From: Marinoscillum sp040222955
Lineage (GTDB): Bacteria; Bacteroidota; Bacteroidia; Cytophagales; Cyclobacteriaceae
Direction: 5' to 3'
Assembly: GCF_040222955.1 (NCBI RefSeq)
Contig: NZ_JAVKCA010000013.1
Location: forward strand, 124,001-188,000
DNA length: 64,000 nt
The notes under the pieces are model-generated. The model saw only the letters and a list, made by a program, of their open reading frames with translations, had not been told where the DNA came from and made no database searches. Shown here in pieces: positions 40,201 to 48,628 of this stretch (the first letter of the stretch is position 1; each line of letters begins with the position of its first letter). Both the position numbers and the translations under genes were made by a program.

Positions 40201-40609
40201 GTCAAAAGCCTCGGATTTTTTCGAAATAGTAGATAATAAACTCCGAATTAAAAGTCCTTTCAACAAATCTGCCAGCGATGTGACTCATTCCGTTGAGGTG
40301 GTGTCTACTGACTTGGGAGGCCTGTCTGTGACAGATAGCTTTGAAATTGTTGTTTTTGGTGTACCACTTTCGATACCTGGAAAGATTCCGACTGAGGTTT
40401 TTCCCAACCCGGTTGAGAATGAGTTTTCCATTCATCTGAATGGGGAGGCTGTATTAGAAATTTTCTCTTTGAATGGAGCAAAACTGTCGAGTCAGACATT
40501 GTCAGAGGGGAATCATTTGATAGATGTATCGGATTTAAAAAAAGGGGTGTATGTAATATGTCTGTTGTCAAATCAAAGCAAGGAGTACATTAGATTCATT
40601 AAGCAATAG
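37286..40609 (+). CDS. T9SS-secreted surface protein with BspA, Kelch and cadherin-like repeats
   Basis: The 1107-aa protein has a signal peptide (about 1-22, ending GLQAQ). It carries BspA/DUF285 repeats (about 135-280; FNQDISNWDVSNVTRMTGMF and variants), then Kelch-type repeats (about 345-560; DLWTPIADFGGGARTNSVAF). Four or five cadherin/calx-like repeats follow (about 620-1020; YVEDMNDAPTMISL), ending in a type A T9SS sorting domain (last ~75 residues, VFPNPVENEFSIHL to GVYVICLL). It should be exported and anchored on the cell surface, acting in adhesion. Its leader is split by the prophage, so expression may depend on a promoter at the prophage end. Confidence 0.9.
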   Translation: MKKVFTATLILFGLMISLGLQAQDRPFITTWKTDNPGASEDNQITIRTNPAHFTPIYTYNFDIYWEDVSDASINGTLTGLTEDVTIDFPTAGIYRVEISGDFPKLYFPIAKNADAEKLLTVEQWGTIRWGAMVTCFMGCVNVRIPATDAPDLTNVQDFRLMFEGATAFNDPIGHWDVSSALDMSNMFDRASSFNQDISNWDVSNVTRMTGMFSGATHFNQDISNWDVSSVTKMQSMFNGARAFNQNIGNWDVSNVDNMSYMFWFANSFNQDISGWDVSNVTDMSDMFYQTAFSTQKYDRLLIKWSGLPTLQRDITMGPHGLSYCLGVDARQSLIDTYGWTIEGDSKRCDFDDFGGRSGSVALQIGGEAFLGLGRNDSIYFGDWLNISSGLDSVADFPGAARASAVAFVIDSLAYVGLGIDEDGNYLSDFYSYSPAQDLWTPIADFGGGARTNSVAFSMGRQGYVGTGKNNQGEQSDFWKYDPATNVWTELPDWGSDKRQGAFSFVIGDKAYVGGGYYFDGFQSQLSDIQEFDPATETWTEKIFADGLNLSVNDAAAFSLYGQGYIAYGSKSNLIKYDPRTNEVENLGDYFELGANRTDPIAYTVGDFGYFGLGRHGFSPTEYANDFEVYFEPNVSPSDVLLSENTIEENNSTATLIGVLSSVDTNAWGEPEYTLIRSTAKDTFLISNDSLFANQTLNYEVQDTYSITIQVRDDRGGIYQELFHIYVEDMNDAPTMISLSDSLVTESNTEVVQVGSFTVIDEDVSDEFTFQLVSGDGENDADNDHFEVVGNVLNIVNPNFEVQQIYRVYIEVVDLGGLSFRQSFEISIEDTPEPPFDMSLSNLEVMEDNDTAVFVGVISVSDEDTDDTHLFTIRTQVGSSYSHRFEIKGNELSILNPDFEEQSTFEVLLEAVDQVGLACQKTFEIKLLNRNEPPLAISLETHVLLDGNAEIGTEVGTLDTQDEDLDDEFIYVLSKASDFFEIVDNKLRIKSPFNKSASDVTHSVEVVSTDLGGLSVTDSFEIVVFGVPLSIPGKIPTEVFPNPVENEFSIHLNGEAVLEIFSLNGAKLSSQTLSEGNHLIDVSDLKKGVYVICLLSNQSKEYIRFIKQ

Positions 40610-40619
40610 TAGCGAACTT

Positions 40620-40649
40620 GATGCCCCTTATCTGCCGTTAGGGGGCATC
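40620..40649. terminator. Hairpin between convergent genes
   Basis: GATGCCCC pairs with GGGGCATC around a 14-nt loop. It lies 10 bp after the stop of the surface-protein gene and about 30 bp before the stop of the convergent lipoprotein gene. A clean T run is lacking on both strands, so the strength is uncertain. Confidence 0.6.
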
Positions 40650-40679
40650 AATTAAAAACTAAAATCTCCAAAGTAGTAG

Positions 40680-42536
40680 CTATTGATTTGGTAGTTTCAT
40701 CCACCTATGGCTTTGTTTGTTTCCAGGGAGCACGTAGGATATTGAGTATGGATAATTTTTATTTCTGAGACCTGAAGAACCGTCCATAATCCTTTGAACA
40801 AATTCATTCTCCTGATCAGGATGAGCCGCCGCTTTTTGTAGCAACTCACGATAGTGTTTCGCAAAGTACACATGGGCAAGAATAGAAACAGTACCTTCAA
40901 TGCCTTCAAAATTTAATGCTTCATTGGCCTGTATTTGTTCATCTTTTAGTTTCAGGCCGTAGGGGTACTGCCACCAAAAGGCAGAGTTGACTGGAGGGAC
41001 TCCATGTTCAGTATTATCATCAATCGTAAAGAATCCTTTCTCCACAGCTTCATATATCAGTGGGTAGAACTTTTCTTTAAAATCAGTATTGTAGTCAAAT
41101 TCATTTGTTAAAATCAGCATCGGGTCACTTTTAGCTGTTCCTTTTATTTCAGCCAGATCAAAGGCCTCTGTTTTAATATAAAGATTATTTCCAACCCGAT
41201 GCCCCCCCTCATAAGGGTTAGTAAACCACACGCTGCTGGGCTTATTTGCTAGTATTTTCTCTATAAATGTATCGTGTATGCTTGTTCGGAAATGAAAGTT
41301 ATAAAGAGACACTTCCGTTCCTGAACTGGAGACCTCAAAGTATTCGCCCTTATAAATGGTTTCTGGTTTCAGATTTTCATTCATGTCATACTCAAAGTAA
41401 CCGTTATGATACCTCATGTCCTGTATTTCCGAGAAGGATCCGTCTAGCGTACTCAATCTAAACTTCAATTGCCAATCATCATTGTCAATTGACCTCAAAA
41501 GGCCAGGTTGCTCGTGATGTAGCTGAAGGTATCCGTAAGGGTACTCTTTAGGAAGAAAGAAGTATTGTCTGTCGATGGGATAGGTATAGGCTATGTTGTC
41601 TTCTTGTAGCGTCGTACTTTCAAATTCATTAGATATAAACGTAATAGAGTAGCTCTCCGTCAGTTCTTCAGCAGGCCACCAGATATCTTTCTTACCAGAG
41701 TAAAACGAATAAGAAAAGGCAGTTTCTATTTCATAGAGACAGTCACACAAATAAGACTTTGGGGTTATTGTCAGCTGATTGGATACAGAATCAACTTCCC
41801 AATCAAATTCAAAGGGTTCGCCATCTTCCTTAATGCTAATCAAAAAATCAGTTCTTAATTTCTTGGAGACTTTTTCCTGAGTGTTGGTGTCCTTGAAAGT
41901 ATTCTTTCTCAATTGAATCCGTAAGTCAGGATTGAAAGGAGTGAGTGGAGTATTGGGGGCAAAGAGCGCAGAATCTACCGCAGGAAACATTTCGAGGCTC
42001 AGAGGCAATGACCTAATAGATAAATTTATAACCTCTCGGTCTTTGGTAATTCTGCTAAAGACCTCTTGCCATTCATTCTCAATGAGTTTTTGAACCATGA
42101 TTTCCAGGTTAATTTCCCAATACACCTTATTGTTAGTTAGTTGTTTAGGTATAATGAAAAGAGAGTCTGACGACTTATTTATCAATGTGTCGAAGGGAAT
42201 AGCTATTCCACCCAATAAAACATCAAACTGTACAATTGAAATTTTATGCAGCGCTATTCCCTTAGAAGTTACTTTCTGAAATACTGAGTCAATAGGATAA
42301 TTGAATTTGATGAGTGGCAGGTCAAATTGATTTAGATTTTCTGAGCCGCTCCCCTTGAAAATCAAACCTAATTCGTGTAGGGCCACTTTCTCCGGTTCTT
42401 CAATCTCTGTAGTATCTGGTTTTTCTGGTTCCTTTGCCGGGGTTTCATCTTTCTCTTCACAGCAAACAAGCAGAAATATAAAAGCTACCAGTGTTAAGGT
42501 GGAATGGTGAAGACAGTTGGCGAGTGATTCTTTCAT
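40680..42536 (-). CDS. Lipoprotein, paralogue of the C-terminal third of the 1539-aa protein
   Basis: The 618-aa product has a lipoprotein signal (hydrophobic core LTLVAFIFLLVCC, lipobox cysteine near residue 25-26) and a Pro/Glu-rich linker (PAKEPEKPDTTEIEEPEK). Beta-rich domains follow. It matches the end of the protein at 44009-48628 over its whole length. Aligned pairs include YPLIYEA/YPLIYEG, WWQYPYGLKL/IWQYPYSITL, EYPYGYLQL/EYPHGFIKL and YVLPGNK/YVIPGIN. It is transcribed away from that gene, with the second leader copy between. The function is unknown; probably a cell-envelope partner of the same system. Confidence 0.75.
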   Translation of the reverse strand: MKESLANCLHHSTLTLVAFIFLLVCCEEKDETPAKEPEKPDTTEIEEPEKVALHELGLIFKGSGSENLNQFDLPLIKFNYPIDSVFQKVTSKGIALHKISIVQFDVLLGGIAIPFDTLINKSSDSLFIIPKQLTNNKVYWEINLEIMVQKLIENEWQEVFSRITKDREVINLSIRSLPLSLEMFPAVDSALFAPNTPLTPFNPDLRIQLRKNTFKDTNTQEKVSKKLRTDFLISIKEDGEPFEFDWEVDSVSNQLTITPKSYLCDCLYEIETAFSYSFYSGKKDIWWPAEELTESYSITFISNEFESTTLQEDNIAYTYPIDRQYFFLPKEYPYGYLQLHHEQPGLLRSIDNDDWQLKFRLSTLDGSFSEIQDMRYHNGYFEYDMNENLKPETIYKGEYFEVSSSGTEVSLYNFHFRTSIHDTFIEKILANKPSSVWFTNPYEGGHRVGNNLYIKTEAFDLAEIKGTAKSDPMLILTNEFDYNTDFKEKFYPLIYEAVEKGFFTIDDNTEHGVPPVNSAFWWQYPYGLKLKDEQIQANEALNFEGIEGTVSILAHVYFAKHYRELLQKAAAHPDQENEFVQRIMDGSSGLRNKNYPYSISYVLPGNKQSHRWMKLPNQ

Positions 42537-42724
42537 GATCGTAACAGTTGGTTGTCATTGGAACAAGCCCCTAAATAAAATATTTTTTTAAAAAGTCCAC
42601 ACTTCACGTGGCAATAAATTTTGGATTTGAAGAACCAGTATGAAGCCAGAACCTCTAGCCGCTTATGAACAGTTTCAACCCGACAGCCTATTTGCCTCTT
42701 TATGTTTGCCCAAGTTTGTTGATT

Positions 42725-42953
42725 TTTTTTTGTGGATAAAAATATTTTTCATTTCTTAGCTGATAAGTTAGCTGTGTGCCACCTTTATCCGACTCACTAT
42801 CAGGGCTTTTCGGAGCTCTTTATTAGCAAGAGGGTGGCGTGCAGTTTGTGCCTAATGAACCTAACCTATGGAACCAACCAACCATTTCTCCCCCGGAGGT
42901 AGCTGTTGCTATGTGCCACACCCAAAATCCGTACTGAAAGGCTGCTTTGATAC
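42725..42953 (+). promoter_or_regulatory. Conserved structured leader, copy 2 (uninterrupted)
   Basis: The upstream part matches the host sequence left of the prophage (1228-1257), and the rest matches 36910-37105. The 12-bp helix CTGTGTGCCACC with GGTGGCGTGCAG is fully paired here, and the AGGGCT/AGCTCT hairpin and other stems are kept. A TATGTTTGC -7-like element at 42701-42709 could start transcription just upstream. The micro-ORF in this copy reaches the ATG of the next gene. The rest of the 444-bp gap after the lipoprotein gene holds no other gene. Confidence 0.6.
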
Positions 42954-42984
42954 ATTCGTGGACCACAAAATCATCAAGCGATGA
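42868..42984 (+). CDS. Leader micro-ORF, 38 aa (copy 2), coupled to the next gene
   Basis: The predicted peptide starts MEPTNHFSPGGSCCYVPHPK and ends FVDHKIIKR. Its TGA overlaps the ATG of the 300-aa gene (ATGA), an arrangement that allows translational coupling. The conserved part matches copy 1. It could act as a leader peptide sensing translation, or be a small secreted or cytoplasmic peptide. Confidence 0.45.
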   Translation: MEPTNHFSPGGSCCYVPHPKSVLKGCFDTFVDHKIIKR

Positions 42985-43883
42985 GGTCCTTACTGTTCGC
43001 ATGTCTGATGTCCTTCACCACGGCACTTTTTGGTCAGACTTACAAAATCAAGAAGGAGGTATTGCTGAAAGATAAAGTGCCCGTGGCCCGGGTAACCGGT
43101 ACATTGAATTGGGTACGTGGGGCTGATATGGCCCTGGAAACTTTAGAGGGAGAGGTGTTTTGTGAGATTGTGACCAGAGGTTTCAAGACCTCCTACCCCA
43201 TGTTGGAGGAGGTGCGCTGGACCATCCTTACCTTCCCTGAGTTCAACAAAACTTTTACCCTGGCCCGGGATACGGATTGGGGGAGTAAGATTTCTGTGAT
43301 TCGCAATGAGGTGGTAGATCAGGGCCTGCAAATTTCGGAGAGCGGGATAAACCCTGAGGATCTGGAAGGCCTGTATGAGAAAGACATCAGCCTGCGGCTG
43401 AATGAGGATACCCTCGCCATCTTAGAAGAGGTTGCTTTCATGCGGGAAAGCCTGGAGGACAATAGCATTGAGCGAGACCGTTCCCGGCCGCATGCACTGG
43501 TGCCCTTGGTGAGCAAAAACCCGGCTGAAAAGGTATCGCTGGTCACGCAGGATGTGGAAGGCTTAGGGAGGATTTATTCCGGTTCCAAGCCTTTGGTGGT
43601 AGGGAAGGTGGTTCACGAGACCAATAATCCATATTCGGTGGTATATGAACCCACCAAAGACCTGGTGGTGATTTATAAGAAGCTTAAAAACCCTGTGGTC
43701 AGGGATGGTAAAGAGCTCGAGTTTTTCCCTGCCGGGGAGATTGATTTTACCAAGAGAGACATTGTGTTGTTTTTGTTTGAGACCGGAGAAGTGCCAACCC
43801 TTATTAAGTATAATCGCGAAATGCCCCGACAGGAAGTGATCGGAAAGGCCGTCGAGTATATGATAATCTGGGGGTTTTTGTGA
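42981..43883 (+). CDS. Secreted protein of unknown function, 300 aa
   Basis: A Sec signal peptide (MRSLLFACLMSFTTALFGQ) precedes a mixed, beta-rich mature part. There is no T9SS sorting domain and no recognised family; an acidic helical middle (about 115-155) is followed by ERDRSRPHALVPL. It is first in the host operon of giant surface proteins and starts in ATGA overlap with the leader micro-ORF. Its small size and periplasmic signal suggest an accessory to the large proteins downstream. Confidence 0.65.
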   Translation: MRSLLFACLMSFTTALFGQTYKIKKEVLLKDKVPVARVTGTLNWVRGADMALETLEGEVFCEIVTRGFKTSYPMLEEVRWTILTFPEFNKTFTLARDTDWGSKISVIRNEVVDQGLQISESGINPEDLEGLYEKDISLRLNEDTLAILEEVAFMRESLEDNSIERDRSRPHALVPLVSKNPAEKVSLVTQDVEGLGRIYSGSKPLVVGKVVHETNNPYSVVYEPTKDLVVIYKKLKNPVVRDGKELEFFPAGEIDFTKRDIVLFLFETGEVPTLIKYNREMPRQEVIGKAVEYMIIWGFL

Positions 43884-44008
43884 TGAGAGGGTTCAAAACT
43901 GAGATTTTTTTTCGAATAATATGCCACTTCACGCTTGCATCGTTTGGTTAGTTTGCTTTAATTGGCAGATTAGTTAAGCGCAAGTTTAACGTTAAGACCC
44001 AGCCAACC
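43884..44008 (+). promoter_or_regulatory. Intergenic region with promoter-like element and phased GTTTAAC motif
   Basis: A TAGTTTGC -7-like element lies at 43949-43956 with no strong -33 partner. Just downstream, GTTAAGC (43973) and GTTTAAC (43984) are 11 bp apart, the same tandem motif seen at seven places in the prophage. The downstream gene may therefore have its own regulated promoter besides read-through from the 300-aa gene. Confidence 0.4.
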
Positions 44009-47000
44009 ATGACCTTTCCCAGAAGGACATTCCTAGTTGTAGCCCTGTGTGGCTATTTTGTAAGAGCGGTCTGTGCCATCAACACAGCTGAGACAAAAGA
44101 AACTCCCAACGAACAGGTGTACAAAATACACCAAAAAAGATCCTTCACCTCAGTCGACCCTTTTGCTGACCTTGCCGCAGCAGAAATGTCAGGGCCAGCC
44201 TTTTTCTCTGAGCACCTCTATGAGCAGGTGAGCAGCGAAGATGAGCAGATTCGGGCGGAAATAGAGGCCACTTATAATAAGGTGCTTACCCAAAACAAAT
44301 TCATCAAGTTTCTGGATGAGCACGCCCTGATGGATTTGCCGGTGGGCATCAAAAGCGATATCGGGGCACTTTCCTACACCATCCTGATCGATAGTGTGCA
44401 GGCATACCCATCGCACTCTTTACTGTATGCTTCCATGATGTTTGAGGCACCCCGGTTGGGTAACATTCACTTCCGCGGGGTGGGTATTAAGTTTTCCAAG
44501 GAAGGAGGAATTGTAGATGGAGGAATACTCCAATTGGTGGGGGATTATCCATTCACCAAAGAAGAAGCCAAAACGCAATTTATCATCCATGGCGAAAAGA
44601 CTTTTGTGGAGTTTGATTGCAACGGATTCAGGCAGTTTAGCATAGATGCCAGCCTGCTGTTTTCCAGAGACCTTTTACAAAGAGAAGATGAAAATGGGCA
44701 GCTCCTCGAAAACGAAAATGTTTCCGTAGACTTTACCACCAGTGTAGGGGACTGGAACGATCTGTTGGTAGAAGTGTCTATCCCTCCATTCAGGGTGAAG
44801 GGAGTCAATGGGGTTTCCTTCGAAGTGGAGGGCGCTTTACTGGATTGGAGCGATACCCGCAATGTTCCGGGAGTCAATTTCCCCGTTGACTATGTGCAGG
44901 AGTCCCCTGTTTTTCTATCGGGTAATTCAAATCTCTGGCGTGGGGTATACATACGTACCATGCGGATCAATCTGCCCCCTGAGTTCAATACACCGGACCA
45001 AACAGGAACCCCCTCCCGGGTAAGCTTTGCGGGCTATGACCTGGTCATTGATGATGAGGGTTTCAGTGGCGGGCTGGCAGCCGAAAACCTGATCCCCATT
45101 GATCGGGGGAAGTTGGGCAACTGGAATTTTTCGCTCGAAGCGTTTGAGGTGAGCATTGTTTCCAATGAGCTTAAATCCGCAGGGTTTAGAGGGAAAATAG
45201 ATATTCCCATCAACAGCAAAGAGGGCGGTACTTCTGTGGATTCCCGCTTGTTTGCTTACACGGCTATGATGCGCCCCGGGGGCAATTATCTCTTCAATGT
45301 CAGCAATCCCAATGAGCTGAATTTTGACCTGTGGAAAGCTGCCGAGGTGACCCTGGAGTCCTCTTCTTATGTAGAGATTGAAGTCAAAAATGGCAAGTTT
45401 CTGCCCCGTGCCAACCTCAATGGCAAAATGGACATCAACATTGGAATGAATGGGGAGGACGGGGCGCCTTCTGACAATGAAAAGAAAAACCTCAAAATGG
45501 CCCAGGTCACCTTTCAGGACCTGCAGGTGCAATCGGTGAAACCTTACGTGACCATTGGATCCTTTTCCCTGGGTTCCGAATCGGGAATCGGTGGATTTGG
45601 GTTTACCATCAACAACATCTACGGTGGACAAAACAGCAATGAGCTCTTTTTGGGGGTGGACATGACCCTTCAGCTCACTGGCAACGAGGGCGGGGCCTTT
45701 GGAGCTACGGGCGGGTTCAGGGTAATTTCAAAAGCCGTGGAGCGGGGATCGGATCTTTCCTACAAGTATGACCGGATCGAGATCTCACAACTCGGAATCA
45801 ATATTGATAAAGGCACTTTCAAATTTGAGGGCAAGCTCAATTTCTTCAGGGAAGACCAGGTCTATGGCAATGGGATCAGTGGGTATGTAGATGCCACGTT
45901 CGGCAGCATAGGCCTTACCGCCAATGCCATTTTCGGGAATGTGGACGGTTATAAGTATTGGTATGTAGATGCCATGGCCACTCTGGGGACCACAGCGCCT
46001 GTTTTCCCGGGCTTTTTCATCAATCGGTTTGGCGGCGGGGCCTATTATCATATGAGCATCGATTCCAAAAGGGTCGGCTCACAGTTGGGAACTACCACTT
46101 CAGGAATGACCTATGTGCCCAATCAGAGCATGGGCTTGGGGCTGAAGGCCATTGTGGGTGTCATGGGAGCGAAGGAGACCGTTTTTGCGGGAGAAGCTAC
46201 TTACGAAATGGCCTTCCGAAGCAGTGGTGGACTGAAGTACATCCGGTTCATAGGGAATGCCACCCTGCTCTCCAATCCGGCTGGGCTCGATATTGCCGGT
46301 TTGCAGGACAAAGTGAAAGCTTTGGCCGAAAAGGCCAAAGACAAGCAGGAGATCAGCGGCAACAACCAGATAGCGAAACAGATTTTTGGGGACTCCCGAA
46401 ACGGGGCGGCTATCTATGGGGAACTCAACATGGAGTTGAACTTTGATAACAACTCTCTGCATGCCAATCTGATGCTGGATGTGAATGTGGCTGCCGGACT
46501 CATCACAGGAGGTGGTAATGCCGTAATGCATTTCGAACCGGGGCAGTGGTACATTTATATTGGGCGGCCAGAGCGGGAAAACCGCTTTGCCATGGAATTT
46601 CTTGGCCTGATGCGGGCCGATGCGTATTTCGTCATGGGGTCAGTCATTCCGGATTCGCCACCCCCACCAGCCGAGGTGTCAAGTATTCTTGGGGGCATGG
46701 ACCTGGATTATATGCAAAATCTCAACCAGCTGGCTGATGGCGCCGGGATAGGGTTTGGTGCCAGTTTCGGCATTGATACGGGAGACAAGACCTTTCTGAT
46801 TTTTTATGGCCACTTCAAAGTAGGCGTGGGCTTTGATGTGATGCTCAAGGACTATGGCAATACCACCTGCTCGGGATCCGGCCAGATTGGGGTGAATGGC
46901 TGGTATGCCAATGGGCAGGCTTATGCCTATTTTGATGGACTGATAGGCATCAAAGTCAAGGTATTCGGGAAGTCCAAAAAAATAGACATTCTCAGCATAG

Positions 47001-48628
47001 CAGCAGCCGTGGTAATGCAGGCGCAGCTCCCCAATCCCGTTTGGATGAAAGGAATTGTGGGCGGTCGTTTCAGTGTGCTCGGTGGATTGGTGAAAGGAGA
47101 ATGCAAGTTTGAGGTGGAGATTGGCAATCAGTGCGACATGCAGCGTCAGGAACGTGACTCGGATTCGGCCGTGGAGGGCATGCAGGTCATTGCACAGCTC
47201 AATCCCGGTAGTGGATCCACGGATGTGGATGTGTTCACGCTTCCGCAGGTAGTTTTTAACTACGAGATTGATAAAGAGTTTAAATTGAATGATGGAGGGG
47301 AGCAGGTTCGCTTCAAAATCACTGCCGACAAAGTAGAGCTCAAGCAAGGCGGGACGGTGATTGCTGCGGATATCCAATGGTCAGAAGATAAAATGACGGC
47401 TGTTTTAAAACCCTCGGATATTCTGCCTTCCAAAACCCAACTCACGCTCACAGTGTCTTCGTCGTTTAAGGAGTTCAAAGGAGGCACCTGGCAGGTAGCG
47501 AGTGCCGATGGTCAGCCACTGACTGAGTCTCAGAACATCACATTCACCACCGGCGAGGCGCCGGATAATATTCCGGACAATAACATCGAGTACATCTATC
47601 CGCTGTTGGATATGGTTAACTACTACCCTGAAGAATATCCCCACGGGTTTATCAAGCTGAAGCAGGGTCAGGGTTATCTGTTTGAAGATGCCGAATATAG
47701 TCCTGTGGTTCGATTTACCAGCGGCGGAAACGTGAAGGAAGTGCCTCTGCAGTATGTGAGCAGTAAGAAAGAAGTGACTTTTGACATTCCTACAGACCTT
47801 GCCCGCAAGTCGGTATATACCATGCACCTGCTGAATATACCAAAACAGGAAACCAATATTGAGTCCAACATTACCGTGAGTACCAAGACACTTGAACTGG
47901 GTGACGGAGTGTCCACGGAGATCAGAAGCAGAGCAGCAGAGGGGACTGTGAAAAATTATGAAGAGCAAAGGCTCTTTGAGTCTTACTTTCGGGTGAGTCA
48001 GTATGCCAGTTTTGCGAGTAAAGCAGAGGCTACCCTTGGAAGAGGAGGCTGGAGAGACCCCATTCAGGTGGGTGTTCATCGCATTGGCACCAACCTTTCA
48101 GGCCCTGAGCCCTTTGCGCACAGGGAGTTGAAAGTGGTTAATGGCGCGGCACCACTGATCCAGACAGAGGCTGACCTGACAGGCAATGCCTGGTATCAAA
48201 ATAAGATCTATCCGCTGATCTATGAAGGCTATCCATTGGGAGGAAGTATAAGCCTGAGCGCATCTAACCGGGATCCGGCGGAGCTAGGATTAGTCCCTAC
48301 CAAAGCGACTTACATCTGGCAATATCCTTACTCCATCACCCTTTCGCAGGATGCTAAAAACGGTGGCTCATCAAGCCTCAATGCTCCGGAAGGTACCTTC
48401 AGCTATTTACTGGCCAAGTACATGTATGGCGATTATGTAGACTTATCGAATCAGGTGGCCTCCCGGTATGCTTCCGGTAACCTGTCCAGCCGTTTGGCCA
48501 AGCTGTTGGAAAGTCAGTTTCCAACCATTCAGAAAGGAGACTATTGGTCCATTGCCAAATATGTGATCCCGGGCATCAATGAAGTTTCTTCCACCTACAG
48601 ACACAAAATTTATAACCCTCTTGAATAA
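44009..48628 (+). CDS. Very large secreted beta-rich protein, 1539 aa, unknown function
   Basis: An Arg-containing signal peptide (MTFPRRTFLVVALCGYFV) precedes a long mature region made largely of amphipathic beta strands (for example GFGFTINNIYGGQNSNELFL and SIGLTANAIFGNVDGYKYWY), suggesting repeated sheets or a barrel-like structure. A cysteine-containing segment follows near residue 955-1045 (TTCSGSGQIGVNGWYANG; GECKFEVEIGNQCDM). The last third (about 1085-1539) is homologous to the lipoprotein at 40680. No T9SS domain is present at the end (YRHKIYNPLE). It lies upstream of FN3 and SprB-like proteins in the same operon, so it is probably part of one surface assembly. Confidence 0.7.
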   Translation: MTFPRRTFLVVALCGYFVRAVCAINTAETKETPNEQVYKIHQKRSFTSVDPFADLAAAEMSGPAFFSEHLYEQVSSEDEQIRAEIEATYNKVLTQNKFIKFLDEHALMDLPVGIKSDIGALSYTILIDSVQAYPSHSLLYASMMFEAPRLGNIHFRGVGIKFSKEGGIVDGGILQLVGDYPFTKEEAKTQFIIHGEKTFVEFDCNGFRQFSIDASLLFSRDLLQREDENGQLLENENVSVDFTTSVGDWNDLLVEVSIPPFRVKGVNGVSFEVEGALLDWSDTRNVPGVNFPVDYVQESPVFLSGNSNLWRGVYIRTMRINLPPEFNTPDQTGTPSRVSFAGYDLVIDDEGFSGGLAAENLIPIDRGKLGNWNFSLEAFEVSIVSNELKSAGFRGKIDIPINSKEGGTSVDSRLFAYTAMMRPGGNYLFNVSNPNELNFDLWKAAEVTLESSSYVEIEVKNGKFLPRANLNGKMDINIGMNGEDGAPSDNEKKNLKMAQVTFQDLQVQSVKPYVTIGSFSLGSESGIGGFGFTINNIYGGQNSNELFLGVDMTLQLTGNEGGAFGATGGFRVISKAVERGSDLSYKYDRIEISQLGINIDKGTFKFEGKLNFFREDQVYGNGISGYVDATFGSIGLTANAIFGNVDGYKYWYVDAMATLGTTAPVFPGFFINRFGGGAYYHMSIDSKRVGSQLGTTTSGMTYVPNQSMGLGLKAIVGVMGAKETVFAGEATYEMAFRSSGGLKYIRFIGNATLLSNPAGLDIAGLQDKVKALAEKAKDKQEISGNNQIAKQIFGDSRNGAAIYGELNMELNFDNNSLHANLMLDVNVAAGLITGGGNAVMHFEPGQWYIYIGRPERENRFAMEFLGLMRADAYFVMGSVIPDSPPPPAEVSSILGGMDLDYMQNLNQLADGAGIGFGASFGIDTGDKTFLIFYGHFKVGVGFDVMLKDYGNTTCSGSGQIGVNGWYANGQAYAYFDGLIGIKVKVFGKSKKIDILSIAAAVVMQAQLPNPVWMKGIVGGRFSVLGGLVKGECKFEVEIGNQCDMQRQERDSDSAVEGMQVIAQLNPGSGSTDVDVFTLPQVVFNYEIDKEFKLNDGGEQVRFKITADKVELKQGGTVIAADIQWSEDKMTAVLKPSDILPSKTQLTLTVSSSFKEFKGGTWQVASADGQPLTESQNITFTTGEAPDNIPDNNIEYIYPLLDMVNYYPEEYPHGFIKLKQGQGYLFEDAEYSPVVRFTSGGNVKEVPLQYVSSKKEVTFDIPTDLARKSVYTMHLLNIPKQETNIESNITVSTKTLELGDGVSTEIRSRAAEGTVKNYEEQRLFESYFRVSQYASFASKAEATLGRGGWRDPIQVGVHRIGTNLSGPEPFAHRELKVVNGAAPLIQTEADLTGNAWYQNKIYPLIYEGYPLGGSISLSASNRDPAELGLVPTKATYIWQYPYSITLSQDAKNGGSSSLNAPEGTFSYLLAKYMYGDYVDLSNQVASRYASGNLSSRLAKLLESQFPTIQKGDYWSIAKYVIPGINEVSSTYRHKIYNPLE

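Noticed and set aside
44927..47377. Long minus-strand ORFs (234 and 232 aa) opposite the 1539-aa gene
   Set aside because: They are antisense shadows of a clearly coding, protein-like frame. Their translations are low-complexity and lack any domain or start signal.
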